The position numbers and the translations under genes are program-made. Positions 28,649-39,043 of a stretch of 64,000 bases of DNA are shown here, piece after piece (position 1 is the stretch's first letter; every line of letters begins with the position of its first letter). Origin of the DNA: Streptomyces sp. TLI_171 (GTDB taxonomy: Bacteria > Actinomycetota > Actinomycetes > Streptomycetales > Streptomycetaceae). The stretch spans positions 2,108,001 to 2,172,000 of the forward strand of contig NZ_RAPS01000001.1 in NCBI RefSeq assembly GCF_003610255.1. The letters run 5' to 3'. The notes under the pieces are model-generated. The model saw only the letters and a list, made by a program, of their open reading frames with translations, was not told the origin of the DNA and searched no databases.

Positions 28649-30073
28649 TCAGAGTGCCCGGACGGCGGCGGCGAACAGGTCGCCGCGTTCACCGTAGTTG
28701 GTGAACATGTCCATCGAGGCGCAGGCGGGGGCGAGCAGGACGGTGTCGCCCGGCTTCGCGGCGGCGGCCGCCGCGCGGACGATCTCGGTCATCGCCTCGG
28801 CGCCAGTCTGGCCCGGGGCGGGCTCGAAGACCGGGACTTCCGGGGCGTGTCGCCGCAGTGCCTCGCGGATCAACTCGCGGTCCTGGCCGATCAGGACGGC
28901 GGCCCGGAGCCGGTCGGCGGCGCCGGCCACCAGCTCGTCGAAGGTGGCGCCCTTGGCGAGGCCGCCGGCGATCCAGACCACCGGACGGTACGCGGCGAGC
29001 GAGGCGGCGGTGGCGTGGGTGTTGGTGGCCTTGGAGTCGTCCACGTAGATCACGCCGTCGACCTCGGCCACGTGCGCGATCCGGTGGGCGTCGGGGGTGA
29101 AGGCGCGCAGCCCGTCGCGGACGGCCTTGGCGTCGACCCCGTAGGCGCGGGCGAGGGCGGCGGCGGCGAGGGCGTTGGCGATGTTGTGCGGCGCCGGCGG
29201 GTTGACGTCGGCGACCGAGCCGAGTTCGGCGGCGGCCTTGTCGCGGTCGGCGACGAAGGCGCGGTCGACCAGCAGGCCGTCGACGACGCCGAGGTTGGAG
29301 ACGGCGGGGGCGTCCAGGCCGAAGCCGATCGCCCGGCAGCCCTCCTCGACGTCGGCCTCGCGGACCAGCGCCTCGGTGGCGGGGTCGGCCAGGTTGTAGA
29401 CGCAGGCGACCTGGTTGCCCTCGTAGATCCGGCCCTTGTCGGCGGCGTAGGCCTCCATCGAGCCGTGCCAGTCCAGGTGGTCCGGGGCCAGGTTGAGCAC
29501 GGCGCCGGAGTGCACCCGCAGCGAGGGCGCCCAGTGCAGCTGGTAGCTGGAGAGTTCGACCGCGAGGACGTCGTAGGGCTCCTCGGCGAGGACGGCGTCC
29601 AGCACCGGGACGCCGACGTTGCCGACGGCGGCGGTGCGCCGGCCGGCGGCGGCGAGGATGGACGCCAGCATCTGGACGGTGGTGGTCTTGCCGTTGGTGC
29701 CGGTCACGGCCAGCCAGGGCGCGGGCTCGCCGGTGGCGGGGTGCGGGGTGCGCAGCCGCCAGGCGAGTTCGACGTCGCCCCAGACCGGCACCCCGGCCTC
29801 GGCGGCGGCCGCGAACAGCGGGCTGTCCGGGGCCCAGCCGGGCGAGGTGACGATCAGTCGGGTACCCGAGGGGAGGCTCTCGCCGTCGCCGAGGCGGACG
29901 CCGACGCCCTGTTCGGCGAGCGTGTCGGCCTTGGCCTTGAGGCCGGGGCCGTCACCGCCGTCGACGACGGTGACGTGCGCGCCGAGTCCGTGCAGGACCC
30001 GGGCGGCGCTGATCCCGGACAGGCCGAGGCCGGCCACCACGACCGGCAGGCCGGCCCACTCGGGGTTCGTCAT
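28649..30073 (-). CDS. murD: UDP-MurNAc-L-alanine:D-glutamate ligase
   Basis: 474 aa from ATG 30073, overlapping the mraY stop in ATGA. The N-terminal domain reads [17 protein letters not shown]. The ATP-binding loop [13 protein letters not shown], the metal region [11 protein letters not shown], and the C-terminal [12 protein letters not shown] (Asp/Lys/Ser of the ligase C-domain) are all present. It adds D-Glu to UDP-MurNAc-Ala in the cytoplasm. Confidence 0.97.
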   Translation of the reverse strand: MTNPEWAGLPVVVAGLGLSGISAARVLHGLGAHVTVVDGGDGPGLKAKADTLAEQGVGVRLGDGESLPSGTRLIVTSPGWAPDSPLFAAAAEAGVPVWGDVELAWRLRTPHPATGEPAPWLAVTGTNGKTTTVQMLASILAAAGRRTAAVGNVGVPVLDAVLAEEPYDVLAVELSSYQLHWAPSLRVHSGAVLNLAPDHLDWHGSMEAYAADKGRIYEGNQVACVYNLADPATEALVREADVEEGCRAIGFGLDAPAVSNLGVVDGLLVDRAFVADRDKAAAELGSVADVNPPAPHNIANALAAAALARAYGVDAKAVRDGLRAFTPDAHRIAHVAEVDGVIYVDDSKATNTHATAASLAAYRPVVWIAGGLAKGATFDELVAGAADRLRAAVLIGQDRELIREALRRHAPEVPVFEPAPGQTGAEAMTEIVRAAAAAAKPGDTVLLAPACASMDMFTNYGERGDLFAAAVRAL

Positions 30074-31131
30074 CCGGTCACCCATCCCGCGTAGAAGAGT
30101 CCGAGTCCGACGGCGACGCAGAGTCCCTGGATGATCCAGAACCGCACCACGATCAGGACTTCGCTCCAGCCCTTGAGTTCGAAGTGGTGCTGGAGCGGCG
30201 CCATCTTGAAAACGCGCTTGCCGGTCATCCGGAACGAGCCGACCTGGATGATCACCGAAAGGGTGATGATCACGAACAGGCCGCCGAGGACGGCGAGCAG
30301 CAGCTCGGTGCGGGAGACCACGGCGAGGCCGGCCAGCGCGCCGCCGAGGGCCAGCGAGCCGGTGTCGCCCATGAAGATCTTGGCGGGCGAGGTGTTCCAC
30401 CACAGGAAGCCGAAGCAGGAGCCCATCAGGGCGGCGGCGACCACGGCCAGGTCCAGCGGGTCGCGGACGTCGTAGCAGGAGGCGGTGGCCTTGATCGCGT
30501 AGGCGCAGTTCTGGCCGTGCTCCCACAGTCCGATGAAGGTGTAGGCGCCGAAGACCATCACCGAGGCGCCGGTGGCGAGGCCGTCCAGACCGTCCGTCAG
30601 GTTCACGCCGTTCGACATCGCGGCGATCATGAAGTACGCGAAGATGACGAACAGCACGGGGCCGATCGCCCACTTGAAGTCCTGCACGAAGGACAGGCTG
30701 GTGGACGCCGGGGTCAGGCCGCGGCTGTCGCTGAACTGCAGTGCCAGGACGGCGAAGGCGAGGGCGACGAAGGACTGGCCGAGCAGCTTCGCCTTGGCCC
30801 GCAGGCCCAGCGAGCGGCGCTTGACCACCTTGATGTAGTCGTCCAGGAAGCCGACCAGGCCCATGCCCGCGGTCAGGAACAGCACCAGCAGGCCGGAGGC
30901 GGTGGGCGACTCGCCCGTTATCGCCTTGGTGGCGAAGTACGCGATCAGGGTCGCCAGGATGAAGGCGATGCCGCCCATGGTGGGCGTGCCCTTCTTGCTG
31001 TGGTGCGCCTTCGGGCCGTCGTCGCGGATGTACTGGCCGTAGCCGTGCCGGGCGAGCAGCTTGATCAGGGCGGGGGTGCCGAGCAGGGTCAGCACCAGGC
31101 CGATCATGCCGGCGAAGAGGATCTGCTTCAC
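30070..31131 (-). CDS. mraY: Phospho-MurNAc-pentapeptide transferase MraY
   Basis: 353 aa, ten membrane helices. Catalytic signatures are GFLDDYIKV (Asp-Asp), [10 protein letters not shown] and the loop [13 protein letters not shown]. It transfers phospho-MurNAc-pentapeptide to undecaprenyl phosphate to make lipid I. Its start overlaps the murF stop by 4 bp. Confidence 0.98.
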   Translation of the reverse strand: MKQILFAGMIGLVLTLLGTPALIKLLARHGYGQYIRDDGPKAHHSKKGTPTMGGIAFILATLIAYFATKAITGESPTASGLLVLFLTAGMGLVGFLDDYIKVVKRRSLGLRAKAKLLGQSFVALAFAVLALQFSDSRGLTPASTSLSFVQDFKWAIGPVLFVIFAYFMIAAMSNGVNLTDGLDGLATGASVMVFGAYTFIGLWEHGQNCAYAIKATASCYDVRDPLDLAVVAAALMGSCFGFLWWNTSPAKIFMGDTGSLALGGALAGLAVVSRTELLLAVLGGLFVIITLSVIIQVGSFRMTGKRVFKMAPLQHHFELKGWSEVLIVVRFWIIQGLCVAVGLGLFYAGWVTG

Positions 31132-32531
31132 TTCGCGGCACCGTCCGCGAGCAGTGCCTCGGCGACCCTCTCGAGGCCCACCGAACGGGACGCCTTCACC
31201 AGGACCACGTCCCCCGGCCGCACCTGACTGCGCAGCAGCTCGATCGCCGCGTCCGCGTCGGACACCAGCACCGACTCCTCACCCCACGAACCTTCGTTCC
31301 TCGCGCCCAGTTCCATCCGGGCCGCCTCGCGTCCGCCGACCGCCACCAGCTTGGTGATGTCGAGCCGGACCGCGAGCCGTCCGATGGCGTCGTGCTCGTC
31401 GAGGCTGTCCTCGCCGAGCTCCCGCATCTCACCGAGCACCGCCCAGGTGCGGCGGCGCTCCGGGCCCCTGCCGGCCATCGTCGCGAGCGTCCGCAGCGCG
31501 GCCCGCATGGACTCCGGGTTCGCGTTGTAGGCGTCGTTGACGACGGTCAGGCCATCGGCCCGGTCGACCACCTCCATGCGCCAGCGGGACAGCGCACCCG
31601 CCTCGCTGAGTGCTTCGGCGACGCGGTCGACGGGCATCCCGAGCTCCACCGCCACCGCGGCGGCGGCGAGGGCGTTCGAGACGTGGTGCTCACCGTACAG
31701 GCGCAGCTGCACGGGTGCGGAACCGGCCGGGGTGCTGAGCGTGAACTGTGGCCGTCCGGTGGCGTCCAGGCGAACATCCGTGGCGCGGATGTGGGCGTCC
31801 GGGCTCTCACCGAACAGCACCACGCGGGCCTTGGTGCGGCTGCTCATGGCGCGCACCAGCGGGTCGTCGGCGTTCAGCACGGCGACGCCGTCGGCCGAAA
31901 GCGCCTCCACCATCTCGCCCTTGGCCTCGGCGATGGCCTCCTTGGAGCCGAACTCGCCGAGGTGCGCGGTGCCGATGTTGAGGACCAGTCCGACGGTGGG
32001 CGGGGTGATGCCGGTGAGGTACTCGATGTCGCCCTTGTGCCGGGCGCCCATCTCCATCACCAGGTGACGGGTCGTCGGGGCGATCCGAAGGGCCGTCAGC
32101 GGGTGGCCGATCTCGTTGTTGTGCGAGCCGGCCGGGAAGACCGTCTCGCCGTGCTCGGTGAGCAGCTGGCCGATCAGGTCCTTGGTGGAGGTCTTGCCGG
32201 CCGAGCCGGTCAGCGCGACGATCCGCACGTCGGCGGACCGGGCGACCACGGCACGGGCGAGCCGGCCGAGCGCCACCACCACGTCGTCGACCAGGATCGC
32301 GGGCACGCCGACGGGGCGGGTGGCGAGCACCGCGACCGCACCGTCCGCGACCGCCTTGGCGGCGAACTCGTGGCCGTCGACCCGCTCGCCGCGCACGCAC
32401 ACGAACAGGCCGCCGGACTCGATCTGCCGGTTGTCGGTGACCACCGCGCCGGTGATCCGTGCGGCGGGGTCGGCCGCGTCGAGGGCGCCGCCGACGGCCG
32501 CAGCGGCCTCGGCCAGGGTCAGAGCGATCAC
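31128..32531 (-). CDS. murF: UDP-MurNAc-tripeptide:D-Ala-D-Ala ligase
   Basis: 467 aa. The Mur ligase layout is clear: an N-terminal UDP-binding domain, the P-loop [26 protein letters not shown], and the C-terminal [15 protein letters not shown]. It adds the D-Ala-D-Ala dipeptide, the last cytoplasmic amino-acid step of the precursor. It overlaps both neighbours by 4 bp (murE stop side at 32528-32531). Confidence 0.97.
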   Translation of the reverse strand: MIALTLAEAAAAVGGALDAADPAARITGAVVTDNRQIESGGLFVCVRGERVDGHEFAAKAVADGAVAVLATRPVGVPAILVDDVVVALGRLARAVVARSADVRIVALTGSAGKTSTKDLIGQLLTEHGETVFPAGSHNNEIGHPLTALRIAPTTRHLVMEMGARHKGDIEYLTGITPPTVGLVLNIGTAHLGEFGSKEAIAEAKGEMVEALSADGVAVLNADDPLVRAMSSRTKARVVLFGESPDAHIRATDVRLDATGRPQFTLSTPAGSAPVQLRLYGEHHVSNALAAAAVAVELGMPVDRVAEALSEAGALSRWRMEVVDRADGLTVVNDAYNANPESMRAALRTLATMAGRGPERRRTWAVLGEMRELGEDSLDEHDAIGRLAVRLDITKLVAVGGREAARMELGARNEGSWGEESVLVSDADAAIELLRSQVRPGDVVLVKASRSVGLERVAEALLADGAAK

Positions 32532-34174
32532 CGGTCTGCCTCCGTTGTCTTCTCGATGGCGACCCGCAGCACCTCGCGGTCGTCGAACGGGCGGACCTCG
32601 CCCTTCACGTACTGCCCGAGCTCGTGGCCCTTGCCGGCCACCAGCACGGTGTCCCCGGCGTGCGCCCGGGCCACCGCCAGCGCGATCGCCTCGGCCCGGT
32701 CCGGGACCGCCAGCACCTCGCCGCGTTCTGCCTCCGGGACCTCGGCGGCGCCGGTCAGCATGGTGGCGAGGATCGCCAGCGGGTCCTCGGAGCGCGGGTT
32801 GTCGCTGGTGAGGACGGCGGTGTCGGCGAGCCGGGCGGCGATCGCGCCCATCGGGCCGCGCTTGTACGGGTCGCGGTCGCCGCCGCAGCCGACCACCACG
32901 TGCAGGCGGCCCTTGGTGACCTCGCGCAGCGAGGCGAGGACGGCGCTGAGCGCGTCCGGCTTGTGCGCGTAGTCGACGACGGCGACGTACGCCTGGCCCG
33001 CCTCGACCTTCTCCAGCCGGCCGGGCACGCCCGGGACCCGGGCCACCCCGGCGACCGCGGCGTCCAGCGGGACGCCGGCGGTGACCAGCGCGGTGATCGC
33101 GCCGAGCGCGTTGGCGACGTTGAACGGGCCGGGCAGCGGCACCGCGGCGTCGGCCTGCTCGCCGTTCGGGCCGAGGACCCGGAAGGTCGAGCCGGACGGG
33201 CCGAGTTGGACGTCGACGGCGCGCCAGTCGGCGGCCGGGTCGCCGGCCGCGGAGAAGGTGGTCATCGGGATCCGGGCCTCGCCGGCCAGCCGTCGGCCGT
33301 AGGAGTCGTCCCGGTTGGCGACGCCGCGGCGGGCCTTGCCCTCCTCGAACAGCCGGGCCTTGGCCCGGTAGTAGTCCTCCATGTCGGGGTGGAAGTCGAG
33401 GTGCTCCGGCGTCAGGTTGTTGAACAGCGCCACGTCGTAGACCACGCCGTCGGTGCGGCCGTACACCAGCGCGTGGCTGGAGACCTCCATGACCACCGAG
33501 TCCGCGCCGGCCTCGTGCATCACGCCGAGCACCGCGTGCAGGTCGGTGGCCTCGGGGGTGGTGCGCTCGGACTTGATCCGCTCCTCGCCGACCCGCATCT
33601 CCACGGTGCCGATCACGCCGGGCAGCCGGCCGGCCCCGCGCAGGCCGCCCTCCACCAGGTAGGAGGTGGTGGTCTTGCCGTTGGTGCCGGTCAGACCGAT
33701 CATCAGCATGCTCGCGCTGGGCGCCCCGTAGACCGCGGCGGCCAGGTCGCCCATCACCTCGCGCGGGCTGTCGACCACCAGCAGCGGCACCCCGGCGTCG
33801 GCCGCCAGCTCGGCGCCCGCCCGGTCGGTGAGCACCGCGACCGCGCCGGAGCGGGCCGCCCCGGCGGCGAAGGCCGCGCCGTGGTGGTTGGCGCCGGGGA
33901 AGGCCACGTACACGTCGCCGGGCCGGACCGCCCGGGAGTCGTGGGTGACGCCGGTGACCTCGGGGCCCTCGACCGGGGGCAGCCCGAGCAGCCGGGCCGC
34001 CTCGGCGAGGGGCAGCGCCGCGGTGCGGCTCGGTCGGGGCGGACTCGCGGAGATTTGATCGGGTTTCGGCACGGCCGGAAGGCTATCGGCCCCACGCCCC
34101 CCGGGGCCAAACCGGGCCTGCTGGTCCGTGACGCTGCTCACACTGCGCTCATCGCGCCGGGGGGTCTCGCTCAT
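32528..34174 (-). CDS. murE: UDP-MurNAc-dipeptide:diaminopimelate ligase
   Basis: 548 aa from ATG 34174, 1 bp after the ftsI stop; an in-frame start at 34192 would overlap ftsI. A disordered N-terminal extension of about 45 residues is followed by the Mur ligase domains: [27 protein letters not shown], and the amino-acid selectivity motif DNPRSEDP. The Arg in DNPR is the mark of diaminopimelate rather than lysine addition, as expected for LL- or meso-Dpm walls of streptomycetes. GKGHELGQY lies near the end. Confidence 0.97.
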   Translation of the reverse strand: MSETPRRDERSVSSVTDQQARFGPGGRGADSLPAVPKPDQISASPPRPSRTAALPLAEAARLLGLPPVEGPEVTGVTHDSRAVRPGDVYVAFPGANHHGAAFAAGAARSGAVAVLTDRAGAELAADAGVPLLVVDSPREVMGDLAAAVYGAPSASMLMIGLTGTNGKTTTSYLVEGGLRGAGRLPGVIGTVEMRVGEERIKSERTTPEATDLHAVLGVMHEAGADSVVMEVSSHALVYGRTDGVVYDVALFNNLTPEHLDFHPDMEDYYRAKARLFEEGKARRGVANRDDSYGRRLAGEARIPMTTFSAAGDPAADWRAVDVQLGPSGSTFRVLGPNGEQADAAVPLPGPFNVANALGAITALVTAGVPLDAAVAGVARVPGVPGRLEKVEAGQAYVAVVDYAHKPDALSAVLASLREVTKGRLHVVVGCGGDRDPYKRGPMGAIAARLADTAVLTSDNPRSEDPLAILATMLTGAAEVPEAERGEVLAVPDRAEAIALAVARAHAGDTVLVAGKGHELGQYVKGEVRPFDDREVLRVAIEKTTEADR

Positions 34175-34175
34175 C

Positions 34176-36329
34176 TCAGGGTTTCCAGTCAACGGGCAGG
34201 TTCGGTGCCTCGCTGGTGCTCGGCGGGACCTGGAGGGTCTTGAGGGTGAACTCCATCACCTGCTTGAACACGGGCCCGCACAGCTGCCCGCCGAAGTGCC
34301 CGTTGACCGGGTCCTGGATGACGCAGGAGACCGTCACCCGGGGCCGGTCGGCGGGCGCGAAGCCGATGAAGGAGGCGGTGTACCCGGAGTACTTGCCGGT
34401 CTTCGGGTCCACCCGGTTGGCGGTGCCGGTCTTGCCGGCCACCCGGTAGCCCGGGATCTGCGCCTTGGTGCCGGTGCCCTGCTCGTCGGTGACGACGGAC
34501 TCCAGCATCTCGGTCAGCGTCTTCGCGGTCTGTTCCGTCACCACCCGGGTCTGCGCGCCGGCCGCGGCCGGGGTGAACCGGCCGTCCGGCCCGGTGGTGC
34601 CGGCCAGCAGGCTGGGGGCGACCCGCACGCCGCCGTTGGCGATGGTGGAGAACACCGAGGTGGCCTGCAGGGCGTTCACCGACAGGCCCTGGCCGAACGG
34701 GATGGTGTACTGCTGCGAGCCGCTCCAGTCCTCCGGCTTGGCCAGGATGCCGCGGGTCTCGCCGGGGAAGCCCAGCCCGGAGGGCTTGCCGATGCCGAAC
34801 CGGTCGAGGTACTCGGCGAGCACCTTGTTGGACTCGGCCTGGGTGGCGCCCAGGTGCTCGGCCGCCTCGATGGTGCCGATGTTGGAGGACTTGGCGAGCA
34901 CGCCGGCCAGCGTCAGGTACCAGGTCTCGTGGTCGATGTCGTCGTGGAACACCCGGTCCGAGCGCTGCAGCGTGTTCGGCACCTCGACGTGGGTGTCCCA
35001 GCCGGCCTTCCCGGTGTCCAGCACCGCCGCCATGGTCATCAGCTTGGCGGTGGAGCCCGGCTCGTACGCGTCCTGCAGGGCCGCGTTGCCCAGCTGGTCG
35101 GCGCGGGCCGCGGCCAGGTCGTTCGGGTTGAAGCCGGGCGAGGTGGCCATCGCCAGGATCTGACCGGTCCGCACGTCCTGGACCACCACGTAGCCCTTCT
35201 CCGCCCCGGCGTTGCTGACCTGGTCGGTGATGGCGCGCTGGGCGGCCCACTGGATGTCCGGGTTCACCGTCAGCCGCAGGTCGCTGCCGGGGACGGCGTC
35301 CTCCCGGCTGCCGCCCGCGGTGGCGACCCGGCGGCCCGCCGCGGAGGCGTAGGTGGCGTAGCCGTCCTGGCCGGCCAGCAGCTGCTGGTACTGGAGCTCC
35401 AGGCCGCCGGTGCCGGCGCCCTCCGCGTTGACGAAGCCGACCAGGTTGGCGGCCAGCCCGTTGGCCGGGTAGCTGCGCCGGGTGGACTGCTCCCAGAACA
35501 GGCCGGCCAGCGGGTTCACGCAGGCGGCGTCCAGGAACTGCCGGCCGCCCTTGTCGGCGGGCTTGCCGAGCAGCAGGCGCTGGCCGCGGCAGGCCGCGGT
35601 GTCGGACTGCTTGGTCAGCTGCGCCTTCAGGTCGGCGATCTGCCCCTTCACCTGCGGCGACTGGCGGGCCATCAGCAGTGCGTACTGGCTCTTCGGGTTC
35701 TTGCTGTTCAGGTGCAGCTTCTCGGCCAGCTTCTCCTTCGGCTGGCCGAGGATCGGCGCCAGCAGCCCGGCGGCCTGCTCCGGGGCGTCCGGCAGGTGGG
35801 TCGCCTCGGGGGTGAACATGGTCGGGTCGGCGGTCAGGTCGTACGCGTCGACGGAGGTGGCCAGCACGGTACCGTCGGCGGCGGTGATCGAGCCGCGCTC
35901 GGCGGGCAGCGCCACCCGCAGGTACTTGTTGGCGCCCGCGCCGGCGGCCAGCGCGTCCGAGTCGAGCAGCTGCAGCTGCACCAGGCGCCCCGCGAAGATC
36001 GCGAACACCAGCAGCAGACTGACCGTCACCAGCCGCAGCCGACGGCGCGGGTCGGCCAGCCTGATGGTCCGCGGACCCGGTCGGGGCGCGGTCGGGCGGT
36101 GCGGCGGCGCCGGGCGGCGGCCCGGCCGGGCGCCGGGGCGCGGCGGGGCGACCTGGCGGTGTCCGGCCGCGGCGGCCCGTGGCCGGGCCGGGCGCGGCGG
36201 GGCGCCGTCGGCGGTGCGGCGCGGTTCGCCGACCCGGCGGCGCGGCGGTTCGGAGCGGCCCGCGGCGGGGCGGCCGCCGGACTGCGGGGCGCGGCGCGGG
36301 CGGGGGTCGTCGCCGGGCGGGCGGCTCAT
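34176..36329 (-). CDS. ftsI: Septal transpeptidase, class B PBP (FtsI/PBP3)
   Basis: 717 aa. A Pro/Arg-rich cytoplasmic tail of about 95 residues precedes one membrane helix (RLVTVSLLLVFAIFAGRLVQL). The dimerisation/pedestal domain carries RGSITAADGTVLATS. The transpeptidase domain shows the SxxK motif YEPGSTAKLMT, SxN in LAKSSNIGT and KTGT in RVAGKTGTANR. It crosslinks septal peptidoglycan with FtsW. The unusually long basic Pro-rich tail is common in streptomycete FtsI. Its ATG overlaps the ftsL stop by 4 bp. Confidence 0.97.
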   Translation of the reverse strand: MSRPPGDDPRPRRAPQSGGRPAAGRSEPPRRRVGEPRRTADGAPPRPARPRAAAAGHRQVAPPRPGARPGRRPAPPHRPTAPRPGPRTIRLADPRRRLRLVTVSLLLVFAIFAGRLVQLQLLDSDALAAGAGANKYLRVALPAERGSITAADGTVLATSVDAYDLTADPTMFTPEATHLPDAPEQAAGLLAPILGQPKEKLAEKLHLNSKNPKSQYALLMARQSPQVKGQIADLKAQLTKQSDTAACRGQRLLLGKPADKGGRQFLDAACVNPLAGLFWEQSTRRSYPANGLAANLVGFVNAEGAGTGGLELQYQQLLAGQDGYATYASAAGRRVATAGGSREDAVPGSDLRLTVNPDIQWAAQRAITDQVSNAGAEKGYVVVQDVRTGQILAMATSPGFNPNDLAAARADQLGNAALQDAYEPGSTAKLMTMAAVLDTGKAGWDTHVEVPNTLQRSDRVFHDDIDHETWYLTLAGVLAKSSNIGTIEAAEHLGATQAESNKVLAEYLDRFGIGKPSGLGFPGETRGILAKPEDWSGSQQYTIPFGQGLSVNALQATSVFSTIANGGVRVAPSLLAGTTGPDGRFTPAAAGAQTRVVTEQTAKTLTEMLESVVTDEQGTGTKAQIPGYRVAGKTGTANRVDPKTGKYSGYTASFIGFAPADRPRVTVSCVIQDPVNGHFGGQLCGPVFKQVMEFTLKTLQVPPSTSEAPNLPVDWKP

Positions 36330-36880
36330 CGCGGCGTCCCGGGCGAGGCGCTGCCCGACGGGGACGCGGACGGGCTCGCGGGCGGGGCGGGGGCCAGCTC
36401 GATGCCGGGGTCGCCCGGGCTGGTGGTCGGGGCGGGGCTCGCCGCTCCGCCGGGGCGCTGCCAGGGTTCGGCGCTGGAGCGCGGCACCGGCGGGTTGTCC
36501 TCGGCGGCCTTGGCCTTGCCGGTGACGCTGCCGTCGGGGTTCAGGAAGGCCGGGTCGCCGCCGGGGACCATGCCGAGGCCGCGGGCGCGCTGCTCCAGCG
36601 CGTCGGGCGCGGACTGCTCGGCGATCTGCTGCTGCAGGGTCTGCTGCTGGTCGGTGGCGTCGGTGGTCTGCTTCTTCAGCCGGGACAGCGTGAACGAGCC
36701 CTCGTTGAGCGCGGTGTTGAGCATCAGCAGTCCGAGCAGCCCGGCCGACAGCAGGGCGACCACCAGCACCGCGAACGGGGTGCGCCCCCGCATCGAGCGC
36801 GCCCCCGGCCGGACGGTGATCCGTGCCCTGCCCCCCTGCCCGGGGACGTTCCCCCGGGTCCGCTCGCCGGCCACCGGCAC
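36326..36880 (-). CDS. ftsL: Divisome membrane protein FtsL
   Basis: 184 aa from GTG 36880 (GGGGAG at 7 nt). A basic cytoplasmic segment, one membrane helix (PFAVLVVALLSAGLLGLLML), a leucine-zipper-like coiled coil (LSRLKKQTTDATDQQQTLQQ...) and a Pro/Ser/Ala-rich tail. It is assigned by position between rsmH and ftsI and by bitopic coiled-coil layout, since FtsL proteins share little sequence. Confidence 0.85.
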   Translation of the reverse strand: MPVAGERTRGNVPGQGGRARITVRPGARSMRGRTPFAVLVVALLSAGLLGLLMLNTALNEGSFTLSRLKKQTTDATDQQQTLQQQIAEQSAPDALEQRARGLGMVPGGDPAFLNPDGSVTGKAKAAEDNPPVPRSSAEPWQRPGGAASPAPTTSPGDPGIELAPAPPASPSASPSGSASPGTPR

Positions 36881-36917
36881 CGCTCCACTCCCCTTCTCCG
36901 CTGCTCCCGGCGGCTGG

Positions 36918-37886
36918 CTACCTCCGGGTCCGTCTGATCCTCTCCGCCACGCGCAGCCGTACGGGCGCGGCGCGCCGGTTCTCCTCGATCTCCTCCTCGG
37001 TGGCCAGTTCGGCACCGCGGGTGAGCAGTTTCAGCCAGGGCTGGAGCTCCTCCGGGACGATCGGCAGCCCCGGCGGGGCGGTCGAGGTGGCACCGGCCTG
37101 GAGGTACTGCTTGACCAGGCGGTCCTCCAGCGACTGGTAGGACATCACCACGATCCGGCCGCCCACCGCGAGGACGTCCAGCGCGCCGGGGATGGCCCGG
37201 TCCAGCACCTCCAGCTCGCCGTTGACCTCGATCCGCAGCGCCTGGAAGGTCCGCTTGGCCGGGTTGCCGCCGGTGCGCCGGGTGGCCGCCGGAATGGCGT
37301 TCCGCACCAACTCCACCAGACGCGCACTGGTGCTGAACGGTTCCCGTTCGCGTTCCCGCAGCACGGCGGAGGCGATCTTCCCGGCGAACCGCTCCTCGCC
37401 GTAGACCTTGAGGATCCGGGCCAGGTCGCCGTGGCTGTAGGTGTTCAGCACCTCGGCGGCGGAGATGCCCCGGGTCTGGTCCATCCGCATGTCCAGCGGG
37501 GCGTCCTGGGCGTAGGCGAAGCCGCGGTCGGCCTCGTCCAGCTGCATCGAGGAGACGCCCAGGTCGAACAGCACGCCGTGCACCTCGGGGATGCCCAACT
37601 CGTCCAGCACGCGCGGGATCTCGTCGTACACGGCGTGCACCAGGGTGGCCCGGTCGCCGAACGGGGCGAGCCGCTCGCCGGACAGCTTCAGGGCCTGCGG
37701 GTCGCGGTCGACGGCGATCAGGCGGACCTCGGGGAAGCGGGTCAGCAGCGCCTCGCTGTGGCCGCCCAGGCCGAGGGTGGCGTCCACCACCACGGCGCCC
37801 GGCCCGGAGATCGCCGGGGCGAGGGCGTCCAGGCAGCGCTCCAGCATCACCGGGACGTGCCGGGGGGTGGGGCTGTCGGTACTCAT
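36918..37886 (-). CDS. rsmH: 16S rRNA (cytosine1402-N4)-methyltransferase RsmH
   Basis: 322 aa from ATG 37886 (AGGAAGGG about 10 nt upstream). It opens with [13 protein letters not shown] and carries the SAM-binding motif [40 protein letters not shown], and [15 protein letters not shown] before [11 protein letters not shown]. It methylates 16S rRNA near the P site. It is the first gene of the dcw cluster here; no mraZ precedes it. Confidence 0.96.
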   Translation of the reverse strand: MSTDSPTPRHVPVMLERCLDALAPAISGPGAVVVDATLGLGGHSEALLTRFPEVRLIAVDRDPQALKLSGERLAPFGDRATLVHAVYDEIPRVLDELGIPEVHGVLFDLGVSSMQLDEADRGFAYAQDAPLDMRMDQTRGISAAEVLNTYSHGDLARILKVYGEERFAGKIASAVLREREREPFSTSARLVELVRNAIPAATRRTGGNPAKRTFQALRIEVNGELEVLDRAIPGALDVLAVGGRIVVMSYQSLEDRLVKQYLQAGATSTAPPGLPIVPEELQPWLKLLTRGAELATEEEIEENRRAAPVRLRVAERIRRTRR

Positions 37887-38142
37887 ACGGCGGCGGGGCC
37901 CTTCCTCAGGTGCGGTGTGGCCGGGCCATTCTCCCGCACCCGGCCGGTCCCGCCGCACGCCGCCCGTGGTCCCCGCCCGCTCGCTCGGGGGAAGGAGCGA
38001 CCGCCCGGCACCGGGGAAGGTGCGCCAGGTGGGCACGGAGCGGGAGGAGGCCGCGGGCTGCGTACGGGCCGGCCGGCCCGGCACGGAGCCCGGCCGGGCG
38101 CCCGGTTGCCGGGTGCCGTCCGCCGTGCTCCACTGCGCCGCC

Positions 38143-38170
38143 AGCCTATCGCCCACACCCCGTCAGTCAA
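38143..38170 (-). promoter_or_regulatory. Predicted promoter of the dcw cluster
   Basis: On the minus strand TTGACT (38165-38170) and TAGGCT (38143-38148) are spaced by 16 bp. This is the best vegetative promoter match I see in the window. Transcription would begin near 38136, about 250 nt before rsmH. Confidence 0.65.
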
Positions 38171-38354
38171 CGCTCCGCGACGGCGCACCACCCGGGCGGA
38201 CGCATCGGTTTGCGCAGGTCGGGCCAGTGGTGCGGGCCGGGGCGCGACAACTCGGGTGCGCGCCGGGCGAACCGGGGCGAAGCCTCCCCAACGGGGTGCG
38301 GGTGCGCTGCGTCACAGCGGGCGGGCAATCCTCCCCGGGCGGCCCCGCGCGCAC

Positions 38355-38360
38355 TACCGT
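38355..38360 (+). promoter_or_regulatory. -10 box of carbonic anhydrase gene (leaderless candidate)
   Basis: TACCGT ends 7 nt before the ATG at 38368 and no ribosome site is present between them. Confidence 0.45.
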
Positions 38361-38367
38361 CTTGGCC

Positions 38368-38883
38368 ATGGCAGCTGCCCCCGGCCCCGAGCGGGCCACC
38401 GAGACCGAGCGCTTCCTGGTGTCCAACCGCTCGTACGCCGAGACCTTCCGGGACGGCGGCATGGACGCCCGCCCGGTCCGCCACGTCGCCGTGGTCGCCT
38501 GCATGGACGCCCGGCTCGACCTGTTCGCCGCGCTCGGCCTGGAGCTCGGCGACGCGCACATCATCCGCAACGCGGGCGGCGTGGTCACCGACGACACCAT
38601 CCGCTCGCTGACCATCAGTCAGCGCGCCCTCGGCACCCGCGCGGTGGTGCTGATCCACCACACCGGCTGCGGCCTGCTCGGCCTGACCGAGGACTTCCGC
38701 CGCGAGCTGGAGCTGGAGGTCGGGCAGCGCCCGCAGTGGGCCGTGGAGTCCTTCGTCGACCTGGACGGCGACGTCCGCCAGTCCATGCAGCGGGTCCGCA
38801 CCTCGCCGTTCCTCCCGCACACCGAGGACGTCCGCGGCTTCGTGTTCGACGTGCACACCGGCCTGCTCCGGGAAATCGACTGA
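38368..38883 (+). CDS. Beta-class carbonic anhydrase
   Basis: 171 aa from ATG 38368; the open frame upstream lacks a start signal. Zinc ligands and the catalytic dyad appear in VVACMDARLDL (Cys, Asp, Arg) and LIHHTGCGLL (His, Cys), with IIRNAGGVVTDD between them. It interconverts CO2 and bicarbonate in the cytoplasm. It is short, like the actinobacterial Rv1284-type enzymes. A TACCGT box 7 nt upstream points to a leaderless transcript. Confidence 0.92.
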   Translation: MAAAPGPERATETERFLVSNRSYAETFRDGGMDARPVRHVAVVACMDARLDLFAALGLELGDAHIIRNAGGVVTDDTIRSLTISQRALGTRAVVLIHHTGCGLLGLTEDFRRELELEVGQRPQWAVESFVDLDGDVRQSMQRVRTSPFLPHTEDVRGFVFDVHTGLLREID

Positions 38884-39043
38884 AACCGGCCGGACCCACT
38901 CCTCGTCCCAAACCGGGACAGCCTTCGCGTGTCGCCCGGCCGGGTGACTTCTGGCCCGAGGACAGGGAAGAATGCGCCAAGTATTCGGGGTGGGCCGGGC
39001 TCGAACCAGCCGCCCGGCGACTGTGCACATGGGAGCGTTACGG

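Larger units (their letters stand above)
37887..38367. other. Intergenic region between rsmH and carbonic anhydrase gene
   Basis: 481 bp, divergent. It holds the predicted dcw promoter (38143-38170, minus) and, at its right end, the carbonic anhydrase -10 box. The rsmH leader would be about 250 nt. Several short inverted repeats rich in GGGCGCCC occur near 38090-38120. Long open frames cross it on both strands, but none has a start signal or family match. Confidence 0.5.

Noticed and set aside
37887..38367. Searched for mraZ or another small gene upstream of rsmH
   Set aside because: No frame with MraZ-like sequence or ribosome site; the region fits a promoter and leader.
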